NCBI GenBank assembly: GCA_965223675.1 | Contig: OZ245013.1 | Coordinates: 3,782,001 to 3,846,000, forward strand | From: JAGQKC01 sp965223675 | GTDB taxonomy: Bacteria; Nitrospirota; Nitrospiria; Nitrospirales; UBA8639 | Direction of reading: 5' to 3' | Length of the DNA stretch: 64,000 nucleotides | In this document: positions 34,718 through 42,017 of the stretch, in pieces | Layout: the number at the start of each line of letters is the position of its first letter | How positions within the stretch are numbered: the stretch's first letter is position 1 | Made by a program: the position numbers and the translations under genes | The notes under the pieces: generated by a model | What the model saw: only the letters and a program-made list of their open reading frames with translations | Told to the model about the DNA's origin: nothing | Database searches by the model: none

Positions 34718-35320
34718 TTAGCTTTGCGTTCCTTTCTTCCGACGCCAGTAAGCAAGTCCAGCTAACCCCGACCCCAGTAGCATCATCGTTGAAGGTTCAG
34801 GAGTTGGCGTCGTTCCCGGAGGTGTACTTTTCACGCTCCAAAAGCTGATATGTGACACCATTGGTTGGTTGCCACCATTATTCAAAATACTCATCGTACT
34901 ATAGCTTCCACTGGTCGCTCCGCCGCCGGTCGAAAAGAGATTAAAAGAATTGGCCGCTTTGACCGTGTAGTACGCAACCGTATCGGGTGTCATCCAAGTC
35001 CCACTTTGGGTTGTTGAGGGGTCTGCTGGCATACCCATATTGTAAGTCCCATACCCTCCGTCACTTTTACCGAGCAGTGTGAGATCCACCATCATCCCGG
35101 TTGCCGATTGAAGTGCGGCTTCGACGATATTCTCCTTATCGTTCCCGTTCATCGGGACAATTACTCCACCGGCCAGTACATCTCCAGAATTGGCCGTACA
35201 AGGAAGACCGGCCATGTCAACACAACCCGACAAGGACACTGCATGAGCACGCTCGGCCGTGAGCATCCCAAAAGTCATCATGGCAGTCAGGCCAAGGGTA
35301 ACAATATGTAACCGTTTCAT
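34718..35320 (-). CDS. PEP-CTERM sorting-domain protein
   Basis: A 200-residue exported protein. An N-terminal signal peptide (HIVTLGLTAMMTFGMLTAERAHAV, cleaved near AHA) precedes a Gly/Ser/Thr-rich domain and the C-terminal sorting tail TPEPSTMMLLGSGLAGLAYW followed by RRKK. The tail has the PEP motif, hydrophobic helix and basic end that exosortase recognises, so the protein should be processed at the membrane and released to the surface or matrix. No exosortase gene is in this window. It is convergent with mshG and embedded in the pilus locus, suggesting a surface role. Confidence 0.9.
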   Translation of the reverse strand: MKRLHIVTLGLTAMMTFGMLTAERAHAVSLSGCVDMAGLPCTANSGDVLAGGVIVPMNGNDKENIVEAALQSATGMMVDLTLLGKSDGGYGTYNMGMPADPSTTQSGTWMTPDTVAYYTVKAANSFNLFSTGGGATSGSYSTMSILNNGGNQPMVSHISFWSVKSTPPGTTPTPEPSTMMLLGSGLAGLAYWRRKKGTQS

Positions 35321-35815
35321 AGGGCTCTACCTCCTTCATGAAAATGAAATGTAATTTGGATAAATAATTCTCGTAACCGTTACGAGAGCAAGCGCAGTGC
35401 CACAATTCGAGTCGCTAGGACCTTGTTAGAACAGGTGATAATTGATAAAGATTTGAAAGAAAAGGCAGGAATGCCTTGTTCGACCGAGTCAAGCCAAAAG
35501 GAAAAAGTCACGAGGCGACGGAGTCAGTGTAAAGAAATAGAACAGTTGTTCATTGCTAAACCACATAGGCATCCGAAAGAATCTTCATCACGAAAAGGGA
35601 ACGGTGTACAACCAACGGCAAAGAGCTCTGTTCATAATAGATTTTGATAAAAAGAAAACGTTAAAGAATATGACGTATTCGGAAGGGCTAGAAAAAAAAC
35701 AGCTTCATCGTTTTCAAATAGGGGAGCACGATCTACTAAAGACGGTTAAGAAAATGATGAAATAGCCAGAAATAAGACACGAAGATGTGTGTTCCTAGAG
35801 GAAACGAACGTGAAA
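35321..35815. other. Intergenic stretch, no convincing gene
   Basis: Two overlapping short frames (about 35423-35647 from TTG and 35553-35765 from ATG, the latter ending KTVKKMMK) are Lys/Arg-rich, lack recognisable motifs, and start without ribosome-binding sites. They may be debris of a degraded gene. The 3' end resembles a segment duplicated at 36615-36680. Confidence 0.4.
35742..35810. repeat. Direct repeat copy 1 flanking the first brnTA segment
   Basis: ACGGTTAAGAAAATGATGAA and the following GTGTTCCTAGAGGAAACG match ACAGTTAAGAAAACGCTGAA and TGTATTCCTAGGGGAAAC at 36615-36680. About four in five positions agree over some 62 bases. A small hairpin (ACAC/GTGT here, AGACAC/GTGTCT in copy 2) lies in the middle. 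Confidence 0.6.
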
Positions 35816-35819
35816 CCTT

Positions 35820-35899
35820 GTTCGTGAAGCGTATCTCGTAAGAGAACGTTCAGTAGCATTTTCTGCGCTTCACGTTTTCCGCTTCACACTTCACGAGTA
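35820..35899. repeat. Period-7 repeat array ending at a prepilin stub
   Basis: GTTCGTGAAGCGTATCTCGT starts the array; after a spacer, GCGCTTCACG and GCTTCACACTTCACGAGTAA follow. The array passes directly into the stub at 35893-35949. Confidence 0.65.
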
Positions 35900-35949
35900 A
35901 CGGCTTTACGTTGATTGAAATGCTCGGGGGAAGGCGGTGTTGGTCGTAA
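35893..35949 (+). pseudogene. Orphan prepilin N-terminus (second stub)
   Basis: The frame reads TSNGFTLIEMLGGRRCWS and then stops. GFTLIEMLG equals the start of the prepilin at 36856-37728. The hydrophobic helix is cut after GG and the remainder is frameshifted or foreign. A second relic of the array-plus-prepilin unit. Confidence 0.65.
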
Positions 35950-35976
35950 TCATAACTGTCAACATGCTTCTTCCAA

Positions 35977-36282
35977 CTAACGGGGCGGATGAGATAGGGT
36001 TTTCCCGGATTTCGCCCGAACATAGGATTCCAGCACCGCATTGATGCGGGTCTGATATCCCTTTCCTCCGGCCTTAAAATAATCCAGCACGGATTCTTTT
36101 ACCCGAATGGTCAACGGTAGCGTTTTATCCGGTTCGATCCATTCAGCGTTTTTCCAAAACTCATCATCGAGTTCGGGGATATCGCTGTAGTCAATCTTCT
36201 CGTCTTGAATAGCCTTGAGTTCCTTAATCCGCTTTTTCGAAATTGGCGGCAGATCCTTCCGACTTTTTCGTACAGTAGGCAT
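35977..36282 (-). CDS. brnA: BrnA-family antitoxin (copy 1)
   Basis: A 101-residue antitoxin that neutralises BrnT. The C-terminal KESVLDYFKAGGKGYQTRIN plus AVLESYV is the diagnostic BrnA ribbon-helix-helix-like region, and the DDEFWKNAEWIEP motif before it is also typical. The start is ATG 36282 (MPTVRKSRKDLPP) with AGGAG eight bases upstream; an upstream in-frame start at 36384 is not family-like. The N-terminal coding region overlaps the 3' end of the toxin gene by 59 bases, longer than usual. Confidence 0.85.
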   Translation of the reverse strand: MPTVRKSRKDLPPISKKRIKELKAIQDEKIDYSDIPELDDEFWKNAEWIEPDKTLPLTIRVKESVLDYFKAGGKGYQTRINAVLESYVRAKSGKTLSHPPR

Positions 36283-36541
36283 GATAGTCACTCCTTTCTC
36301 TTTTGTTGGCTTTTCGGGCTGAAATGATTCTGATTGCCTCGTCGCGATCCGTATGGACCACGACTGCCACAACTGTTCCTGCAATCATTCCAATGGTGAT
36401 TGTCCGCACTTCACCGTAATCCTCACGGGTATCAGGGCGGGACAGGTGAACATCATCGAACACATGCACCGCCTCTTCGAAACTGATCCCATGTTTCTCA
36501 ATATTGAGACGGTTCTTTTCTTCATCCCATTCAAAATCCAC
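36224..36541 (-). CDS. brnT: BrnT-family ribonuclease toxin (copy 1)
   Basis: A 105-residue RelE-fold toxin that cleaves RNA. Landmarks: FEWDEEKNRLNIEKHGISFEEAV, then SRPDTREDYGEVRTITIGMI and the closing RIISARKANKRER of BrnT. The start is probably GTG 36541 (reading MDFEWDEEK), since the upstream residues are not family-like. The C-terminus extends about 20 residues beyond the usual BrnT end and overlaps brnA. Confidence 0.85.
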   Translation of the reverse strand: MDFEWDEEKNRLNIEKHGISFEEAVHVFDDVHLSRPDTREDYGEVRTITIGMIAGTVVAVVVHTDRDEAIRIISARKANKRERSDYHAYCTKKSEGSAANFEKAD

Positions 36542-36614
36542 AATTAATGTTAATACAAAATGTACATATATACAAGCCGTACCTTCAAGGGGTGGCACGC
36601 CATATTGTCCAGCG

Positions 36615-36680
36615 ACAGTTAAGAAAACGCTGAAATAGGCCGAAACAAGACACGAGTGTCTGTATTCCTAGGGGAAACAG
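36615..36680. repeat. Direct repeat copy 2 flanking the first brnTA segment
   Basis: Diverged copy of 35742-35810 with a perfect AGACAC-GA-GTGTCT hairpin. The two copies bracket an 800-base segment holding an array, a prepilin stub and brnTA, as expected for an insertion or tandem duplication with later change. Confidence 0.6.
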
Positions 36681-36797
36681 GGGAGGTAGAAACGTCGAGT
36701 GTGCTTGGGATTTTGGTCTTAGACAATTCCTTAGTATTTCCATAACTCTACCCCACCACTTGTTCTCTTTGAGGCCGAGACTTCCCCTTACAAAGGG

Positions 36798-36899
36798 GAG
36801 GCAATAAAGTATCGGTCACTTGAAAAAGGGAAGTTCGTCTTAGAAAAATTAAAACATGACACCCGAATACTCAGAAACCTTATTAAAAAACTCAAATCC
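36798..36899 (+). pseudogene. C-terminal remnant of a bS23/IVS-type protein gene
   Basis: In frame: EAIKYRSLEKGKFVLEKLKH followed by DTRILRNLIKKLK. This matches the last 33 residues of the intact protein at 41525-41881 (LEKLDHESRMLQNLIKKL). The N-terminal two thirds are missing. It lies directly before the array and prepilin gene at 36856, the same arrangement as the two complete copies. Confidence 0.65.
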
Positions 36900-37728
36900 G
36901 TTGCTCGCATCTCGTATCTCGTGTCTCGTAAGAAAAGTTTTTCAGTTTTCTTCTCGAGCGACGAGCGACGAGCGACGAGCGATGAACAGTGGCTTTACCC
37001 TGATTGAAATGCTCGGCGTGTTGGCTGTGTTGGCGATCCTGGGAGGGCTCCTTGCGCCACAAATGGTGAAACATATAGACATCGTCGCGCGGGATAAGGA
37101 GGCCATGTATCTGGAAGACATTGCGCAAGGGGTAGAAGTGTATTTGCGAGAGAACCGGTCATGGCCGGCTAATCTGGCAACCCTGAGCCCGGATTATGTA
37201 CCAATTAGTTCGTCGCAAATCGGAACAAACGAACGAGGATTTACACGATACTTTTTCGTCCATCCTGATATGGGAAGTTTTAGCAATGCAACGGGAATTG
37301 CAGGAAGTGCTCTGCCGGATGCAAGATTTCTCTTGATCTCTAATATTGGTGTCAATGCGAATCCGACGATTACAAACGGGACACAATTTGATGTTTGGTG
37401 GAATACCGATACCACGACCACTCCAGACTTAAAGATCTATCGTGGGCACATGGGGAAGATGTTTCAGCTCTTGAGCCTGAGCGCCGTGGGGGATGGAGGC
37501 AGTTACCGAATCGATGGAACAGCAACCAGTTCAGGTGGGGGTCGATTAACATCACATGGGAACTATCATCTCGTAGGTACACCACTGGAGCTGGACGAAG
37601 CCGACACGTTTTCTGCAGGAAATGCTGAAGTGAACTTTACACTGACGACTGATACAGGGTTTCAATTTGACCCCGATTGCACAACAGGCTCGCAGTGGAA
37701 CGCACTGGGGTCAACATGTACGACGTGA
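36856..37728 (+). CDS. Prepilin-like protein, paralogue family B (copy 1)
   Basis: Up to 290 residues. The prepilin motif NSG|FTLIEMLGVLAVLAILGG is canonical with Glu5. A start at ATG 36982 would give a minimal MNSG leader with no ribosome-binding site; the frame is open back to 36856, where the leader is the translated end of an IVS remnant and the repeat (SSRATSDERRAMNSG). The mature domain shares YLRENRSWPANLATLSPDYV, RYFFVHPDMGSFSN, FLLISN and TPDLKIYRG with the proteins at 38939 and 42018, but lacks their long C-terminal beta modules. Probably a minor pilin. Confidence 0.8.
   Translation: MTPEYSETLLKNSNPLLASRISCLVRKVFQFSSRATSDERRAMNSGFTLIEMLGVLAVLAILGGLLAPQMVKHIDIVARDKEAMYLEDIAQGVEVYLRENRSWPANLATLSPDYVPISSSQIGTNERGFTRYFFVHPDMGSFSNATGIAGSALPDARFLLISNIGVNANPTITNGTQFDVWWNTDTTTTPDLKIYRGHMGKMFQLLSLSAVGDGGSYRIDGTATSSGGGRLTSHGNYHLVGTPLELDEADTFSAGNAEVNFTLTTDTGFQFDPDCTTGSQWNALGSTCTT
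36900..36990. repeat. Period-7 repeat array feeding a prepilin leader
   Basis: The left block is GCTCGCATCTCGTATCTCGT plus GTCTCGT. An AT-rich spacer (AAGAAAAGTTTTTCAG) follows, then GAGCGACGAGCGACGAGCGA plus CGAGCGATGAACAGT. The right block is four near-perfect GAGCGAC units ending at the prepilin ATG 36982, translated as RATSDERRAMNSG. Confidence 0.85.
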
Positions 37729-37780
37729 GAATGGGCTTAAATTTTGAAGGTAAGACGGAGAACGAAACACAAAACACACT

Positions 37781-38062
37781 TTACCGCTTTGGGGCAGTCT
37801 CGTTTTTGTGGGCTTCGTAGTAGGAACGCAGGACTGCATTCATGCGCGTTTGATATCCTCGACCCCGCTCCTTAAACCATTCAAGCATATCAGCATCCAA
37901 TCGCACGGTCACCTGTTCTTTGGAGGCTTCGGGATAGACCACTTTGGCATTCTTCCAAAAGTCTTTGCCAAGGGACGGACCTTCTGGAGCATCCTTCCGA
38001 GTTTTCCCCTTCATTTTCATGGCTTCATCAAGGGTAATGGTAGTGATACGCTTCTTTTTCAT
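37781..38062 (-). CDS. brnA: BrnA-family antitoxin (copy 2)
   Basis: A 93-residue BrnA. The landmarks are GKDFWKNAKVVYPEASKEQV, LDADMLEWFKERGRGYQTRM and NAVLRSYYEAHK. The basic N-terminus MKKKRITTITLDEAMKMKGK suits DNA or toxin contact. It overlaps the toxin gene by 35 bases and is its likely autoregulatory partner. It differs from copy 1 over most of its length, so the two modules were not recently duplicated. Confidence 0.88.
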   Translation of the reverse strand: MKKKRITTITLDEAMKMKGKTRKDAPEGPSLGKDFWKNAKVVYPEASKEQVTVRLDADMLEWFKERGRGYQTRMNAVLRSYYEAHKNETAPKR

Positions 38063-38300
38063 CTCTTCCTGCCTTCCATGCTGATATTATCCGGCGCTTT
38101 TCTCCACGCCATGTATACACGACAACAAAATAGTCGTTTTCAAATGTGCCAACGGCAATAAACCTTTCTTCTCCATACTCTTCCCGTTCATCCTGTTTTT
38201 TCAAGATGGGTTGGGCAAAGATTTTCACCGCGTCGATAAAATCTACCCCATGTTTGTGGAGATTACTCCCGCGCTTCTCTTCATCCCATTCAAACATCAT
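38028..38300 (-). CDS. brnT: BrnT-family ribonuclease toxin (copy 2)
   Basis: A 90-residue BrnT toxin: FEWDEEKRGSNLHKHGVDFI, then QDEREEYGEERFIAVGTFEN, VVVYTWRGEKRRIISAWKAG. Complete and of normal length. ATG 38300 begins the operon with brnA overlapping the 3' end. The 240-base gap upstream (38301-38541) contains no other gene; a short period-7 block (about 38486-38505) lies in it. Confidence 0.88.
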   Translation of the reverse strand: MMFEWDEEKRGSNLHKHGVDFIDAVKIFAQPILKKQDEREEYGEERFIAVGTFENDYFVVVYTWRGEKRRIISAWKAGRDEKEAYHYHYP

Positions 38301-38541
38301 TTCTAAATGTAACTACAATTATAACAACATCTGAGAGATTTGTCCAAAAAGGATTGATTCCCGCCAAAAGATCACATGTCCACGAAATACTTACGTTGAC
38401 GGCTCCCTCATCTGTGGGCCCTATTTCATCAAGAACGGCCTGCATAACACCGAAAATAACGACAGAACTCTGTATTAAAAGAACGGTGCTCGTATCTTGT
38501 GGGAGAAGTCTCTTAGTTTCTTAACTAAATGCGTTTGATAG

Positions 38542-38877
38542 ATGGAAAAAATCAAAAGCTTTCGAGATCTAGAGATATGGAAACTCGGAAAAGAAATAGT
38601 CTTAGACATTTACAAGATAACGAGATCCTTTCCAAAAGAAGAACTCTATGGCTTAGTCGCACAAATGCGTCGTACTGCCATATCGATACCTTCCAATGTG
38701 GCTGAGGGTTTTAATCGGAGGCACAACAAAGAGTATCGACAGTTTCTCTATATCGCATTGGGATCTTGTGCAGAATTAGAAACCCAAATAGAAATGAGTT
38801 GTGAATTGAAATATCTGCCACCTGAAAAAAGTCAGATCGTATTAGAAAAGTTAGATCATGAATCACGAATGCTCTAA
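38542..38877 (+). CDS. bS23/IVS-type four-helix-bundle protein (copy A, truncated)
   Basis: A 111-residue four-helix-bundle protein of the family first seen in 23S rRNA intervening sequences and common in mobile contexts. Landmarks: IKSFRDLEIWKLGKEIVLDI, FPKEELYGLVAQMRRTAISI, NVAEGFNRRHNKEYRQFLYI and ALGSCAELETQ. Relative to copy B (41525) it ends early: the codon after HESRML is TAA where copy B has CAA, and the lost tail would read NLTKKL. The end overlaps the ORF of the following prepilin. The function of this family is not known. Confidence 0.85.
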   Translation: MEKIKSFRDLEIWKLGKEIVLDIYKITRSFPKEELYGLVAQMRRTAISIPSNVAEGFNRRHNKEYRQFLYIALGSCAELETQIEMSCELKYLPPEKSQIVLEKLDHESRML

Positions 38878-38897
38878 AACCTCACTAAAAAACTGTA

Positions 38898-39018
38898 GCT
38901 CGTATCTCGTATCTCGTGAATCGTATCTCGTTAAGGAAATGTCTTTCAGTTTTTTGGCGAGCGACGAGCGACGATCAACCAGCTACGGTTATTGCGAGCG
39001 ACGAGCGACGAGCGACGG
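38898..39018. repeat. Period-7 repeat array feeding a prepilin leader (double right block)
   Basis: The left block TCGTATCTCGTATCTCGTGA plus ATCGTATCTCGT. After a T-rich spacer, one right block GCGAGCGACGAGCGACGATC is followed by a short unique piece and a second right block GCGAGCGACGAGCGACGAGC plus GACGG. Both right blocks are translated in the leader as SDERRST and ERRATSDG. Confidence 0.85.
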
Positions 39019-40633
39019 GTTTTCACTGCTCGAACTCATCGGCGTGATCGCGATCGTCGCCATTCTGGGCGCCGTGATCTCTCCTACCGTCATCAATCAT
39101 CTCAAGGCCGCCGAGAGAGATGCCGAAGTCGAAACGCTTGAAGAAGTTGCCCATGCCATTGAAATCTATCTCAGAGACAATCACGCGTGGCCGCCAGGCC
39201 TTACGACGTTAACTCCGGACTACATCCCGCTGGATACACGGCAACTCACGGTTAACGATGGGGGGTTCCCTCGTTATTTCTTCGTGCATCCCGATATCAG
39301 CGGCATCACGAATTCCACAGGCTTGTCAGTGAGTGAGCTCGATGATGCGCAGTTTCTCCTCATCTCTAATCTTCGTGCTGATGCCGCCCCCACGATTACC
39401 AATGCGACAGAATTTGATGCCTGGTGGGATACGGATGAAACCACGACCCCCGACCTGAAAATCCATCGAGGACAAGTCAGTGATTTATACAGCCTGCTGA
39501 CCTTAGAAGCCACCGGTTCGCGTGGCGATTACCAGATAGATGGCACGACCACGAATTGGGATTGTTATACGAAGCCAGAGTTGGATCACAATAAATATCA
39601 TCTGACCGGGACTTCGGTTGCTTTAGATGAAATCTCTCCATACGGAAGTCCAGAAGTGCAATTTTCGTTGGCAAAAGACATCGGCTATCGATTCGATCCC
39701 TGTCATGTCGCAGGTTCGCGATGGCGGACGGTTCCGAGCTCGAATCCTGAATGCTGGTCGCTCTGGATTACGACGGAGAATGATGTCACAGCGAGTGGGG
39801 ATCCGTGTTTGGATTCCTGGGGCGATGCCGAGATTGTGCAAGTGGGACATGCCAACTTTGCGTTAGAGCCAGGCACAACATCCGGCACCCTCTCATCCCC
39901 TGCCAACATGGAAAATCAGTCCTTGTTTGGCTTGGCCTCACTCCATTCCATTCACTATGTCACACGAGATATTACAGTTGGAAGTACGACCACATTTGAC
40001 CTTTTGGCGGGAGACTTGCTGTTGTCGCATCATGGCAGTCTGGAACTGGTGGGGCTGGTGTGGGCTGGAAATGGCGACGTGTTTGTTTTTCGACCCAATA
40101 CCGCTGGTGATTATCGTTTGGGGACCGTCTACATGCTTCTCAATGATTTTGCAGGACATGCTCATGCGATCTCCTTAGTTGAAACCAACACGGTAGTCGG
40201 GGATACGACCTTACCGGCTGGATCGTTTTTGTTTGCAACATCTGGAACCGGTAAGGAAGACATTCAGGTCTTCACCCCGACAAGTGTGGGCCTCGTCACC
40301 ATCGGAACGACTGCAACTCTCATCGATGGGAGCGACATTGGAATCAGCGAAGAAATACAGGGAGTGGACTTGGTGGAGACCAGCCTTACGATTGGGGGTG
40401 TAACTCTAGAGACGGGAACGATAGTAGTCACCCTCAAAGATGATAACTCGGGAGTCGGAACGAATAATCTTTCTACGCTGCAAGAAGATATTTTTTATTT
40501 AACAGTCACGAGTACGGAAATCGGATCCGGATCAACAGCAGCGACCGCGACGTTACTTCTCGAAGGAGCAGACATAAATCTGGATTCCAATGACGAAGCG
40601 ATTCACGGGCTATCGTTAGCGCCCACCTTGTGA
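38939..40633 (+). CDS. Large prepilin-like protein, paralogue family B (copy 2)
   Basis: About 564 residues from ATG 38939; the frame is open back to 38858. The leader consists of translated repeat (ERRATSDG) and is cut before FSLLELIGVIAIVAILGAVI, with Glu5 present. The N-terminal globular region matches copy 1 (YLRDNHAWPPGLTTLTPDYI, RYFFVHPDISGITNS, FLLISN, TPDLKIHRG). The C-terminal 300 residues are repetitive beta-rich modules with DVFVFRPNTAGDY, LVETNTVVGDTTLPAGSFLF and TLIDGSDIGI, resembling repeats of predicted surface adhesins. It could be a minor pilin displaying an adhesive head. Confidence 0.8.
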   Translation: MSFSFLASDERRSTSYGYCERRATSDGFSLLELIGVIAIVAILGAVISPTVINHLKAAERDAEVETLEEVAHAIEIYLRDNHAWPPGLTTLTPDYIPLDTRQLTVNDGGFPRYFFVHPDISGITNSTGLSVSELDDAQFLLISNLRADAAPTITNATEFDAWWDTDETTTPDLKIHRGQVSDLYSLLTLEATGSRGDYQIDGTTTNWDCYTKPELDHNKYHLTGTSVALDEISPYGSPEVQFSLAKDIGYRFDPCHVAGSRWRTVPSSNPECWSLWITTENDVTASGDPCLDSWGDAEIVQVGHANFALEPGTTSGTLSSPANMENQSLFGLASLHSIHYVTRDITVGSTTTFDLLAGDLLLSHHGSLELVGLVWAGNGDVFVFRPNTAGDYRLGTVYMLLNDFAGHAHAISLVETNTVVGDTTLPAGSFLFATSGTGKEDIQVFTPTSVGLVTIGTTATLIDGSDIGISEEIQGVDLVETSLTIGGVTLETGTIVVTLKDDNSGVGTNNLSTLQEDIFYLTVTSTEIGSGSTAATATLLLEGADINLDSNDEAIHGLSLAPTL

Positions 40634-40644
40634 GAAGCAAAAAA

Positions 40645-40779
40645 CGTGGCTCGTTGTTCGTGAATCGTATCTCGTAAGAGAAACAAATGTTGCTCGTATC
40701 TCGTGAAGTGAAAGAGGAAAAACGAAAAGTAAATGATCAAAGTGAAAAACGCGAGCGACGAGCAACGAGCGACGAACAG
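40645..40779. repeat. Period-7 repeat array feeding a prepilin leader
   Basis: The left block is GTGGCTCGTTGTTCGTGAAT plus CGTATCTCGT, repeated after a gap as GCTCGTATCTCGTG. The right block GCGAGCGACGAGCAACGAGC plus GACGAACAGC lies between ATG 40733 and GFTLIE, and is translated as NASDEQRATNSG. Confidence 0.85.
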
Positions 40780-41422
40780 CGGCTTTACCTTGATCGAAAT
40801 GATCGGCGTGCTGGCGGTCATTGCCGTTCTTGTTGCCCTTTTGCTCCCGAGAGTCTTCGAAATCATGGCGGAATCCAAAGCGAATGCCTTGGTGGCAGCG
40901 GTCAAGACCTATCAAACGGCGATCGTCGACTATTATTCCGACATCGGCTCTCTTCTTCCATTAGATGTGGCAGGCATACCGACTATGGAAAACAGTGGCA
41001 ATAGTAATAACAACCGATCTCTTCCTGCGCGCTTGACCCTCGATCAGTCTGATCCGTTGAATCTGGGAAGCAATAGTTGGGTGAAATTCAAGGGGCCATA
41101 TCTCGCGAAATTCTCTTCAACGACTCCTCCTGGACTGGGAACGACTGTTCGTATGCCGGCCAGGACACCTCAAGCCTATGGCACGGCGACGACAGCAGGA
41201 AATCGTGCATGGGATTTTACGGATGATGGAAATAGTGACATCCCGACCGCGGCCAACGTGGTCTACGTGGTGTTTTCCGACATCAGCCTTCAAGACTTTG
41301 AACGGGTCGATACCATTCTGGACAAAGGTTTTGGCAGTTCTGCGGCGGAGCGACAGCTCCGGGGTCGCGTGAAGTATGACACGAGCACGAATGAAATGCT
41401 GATTTATCTTATGCATGGATGA
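40733..41422 (+). CDS. Type IV prepilin-like protein (paralogue 3)
   Basis: A 229-residue prepilin. The leader MIKVKNASDEQRATNSG is encoded by the end of a period-7 array; cleavage would fall before FTLIEMIGVLAVIAVLVALL, with Glu5 present. The mature part (DYYSDIGSLLPLD, SLPARLTLDQSDPLNLG, KFKGPYLAKF, TPPGLGTTVRMPA, NSDIPTAANV) is very close to 30838-31503. Because seven-base units set the distance between ATG and the pilin helix, loss or gain of one unit would put the gene out of frame. Confidence 0.87.
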   Translation: MIKVKNASDEQRATNSGFTLIEMIGVLAVIAVLVALLLPRVFEIMAESKANALVAAVKTYQTAIVDYYSDIGSLLPLDVAGIPTMENSGNSNNNRSLPARLTLDQSDPLNLGSNSWVKFKGPYLAKFSSTTPPGLGTTVRMPARTPQAYGTATTAGNRAWDFTDDGNSDIPTAANVVYVVFSDISLQDFERVDTILDKGFGSSAAERQLRGRVKYDTSTNEMLIYLMHG

Positions 41423-41429
41423 ATGCGGG

Positions 41430-41510
41430 AGACGGGAAGCGTATCTCGTAAGAGACAAAGACGTCGTTCGTCGCTCGTATTTCGTATCTCGTGAGGGAAC
41501 CATCGTCGTT
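41430..41510. repeat. Period-7 repeat array (mostly left-type words)
   Basis: GGGAGACGGGAAGCGTATCT starts it; GTCGTTCGTCGCTCGTATTT plus CGTATCTCGTG follow. No right block is obvious, so this may be a half-unit. It lies between the prepilin gene and the second IVS-type gene. Confidence 0.6.
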
Positions 41511-41524
41511 TGTACATTGATCAT

Positions 41525-41881
41525 ATGAGAAAAATTAAGAGTTTTAGAGATTTAGATGTATGGAAGCTTGGAAAAGAGATTGTCTTAGATATTTATAAGG
41601 CAACGAAATCTTTTCCGAGAGAAGAACTCTACGGGTTGTCTGCACAGATACGCCGAGCGGCTGTCTCGGTACCATCCAATGTTGCCGAGGGTTTTAATCG
41701 GAGACACAACAAAGAATACCGGCAGGTTCTTTACATTGCACTGGGGTCTTGTGCGGAACTAGAAACCCAATTAGAAGTGTGCCGTGAATTAAAGTACCTG
41801 TTCACTAAAGACGGGCAGTCTATATTAGAGAAGTTGGATCATGAATCCCGAATGCTACAAAATCTTATCAAAAAACTTTGA
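41525..41881 (+). CDS. bS23/IVS-type four-helix-bundle protein (copy B, complete)
   Basis: A 118-residue protein of the same family as copy A, about 75 percent alike by eye. Landmarks: IKSFRDLDVWKLGKEIVLDI, SFPREELYGLSAQIRRAAVS, NVAEGFNRRHNKEYRQVLYI, and the complete tail HESRMLQNLIKKL. ATG 41525 (MRKIKSFRD) matches the start of copy A; a TTG at 41510 lies upstream. It is followed by a period-7 array and the large prepilin at 42018, the same order as copy A. Confidence 0.88.
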   Translation: MRKIKSFRDLDVWKLGKEIVLDIYKATKSFPREELYGLSAQIRRAAVSVPSNVAEGFNRRHNKEYRQVLYIALGSCAELETQLEVCRELKYLFTKDGQSILEKLDHESRMLQNLIKKL

Positions 41882-41882
41882 A

Positions 41883-42005
41883 CCGTCGCTTGTTGCTCGT
41901 GAATCGTATCTCGCAGAAGAGAAAGGCATTGTTCATGAAACGTAAGATACGAATCGAGAGTCGAAATACGAGCAACCAATAACGAACGACGAGCAACGAA
42001 CGACC
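41883..42005. repeat. Period-7 repeat array between IVS copy B and the large prepilin
   Basis: The left block CGTCGCTTGTTGCTCGTGAA plus TCGTATCTCGC; then a spacer, GTAAGATACGAATCGAGAGT and CGAAATACGAGCAACCAATA, and finally ACGAACGACGAGCAACGAAC. It ends 12 bases before ATG 42018, so unlike the other arrays it does not enter the coding sequence. Confidence 0.8.
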
Positions 42006-42017
42006 AATCGATCAACG

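Noticed and set aside
35423..35765. Two overlapping small ORFs as real genes
   Set aside because: No ribosome-binding site, no recognisable motif, basic composition, and a duplicated 3' end; treated as debris.
35977..38300. Recent tandem duplication of brnTA
   Set aside because: The two modules differ over most of their lengths and have different overlaps, so independent acquisition or an old duplication is more likely.
36900..39018. CRISPR-like interpretation of the heptamer arrays
   Set aside because: The repeat unit is only 7 bases, blocks are directly tandem with no spacers, and left and right blocks are inverse complements.
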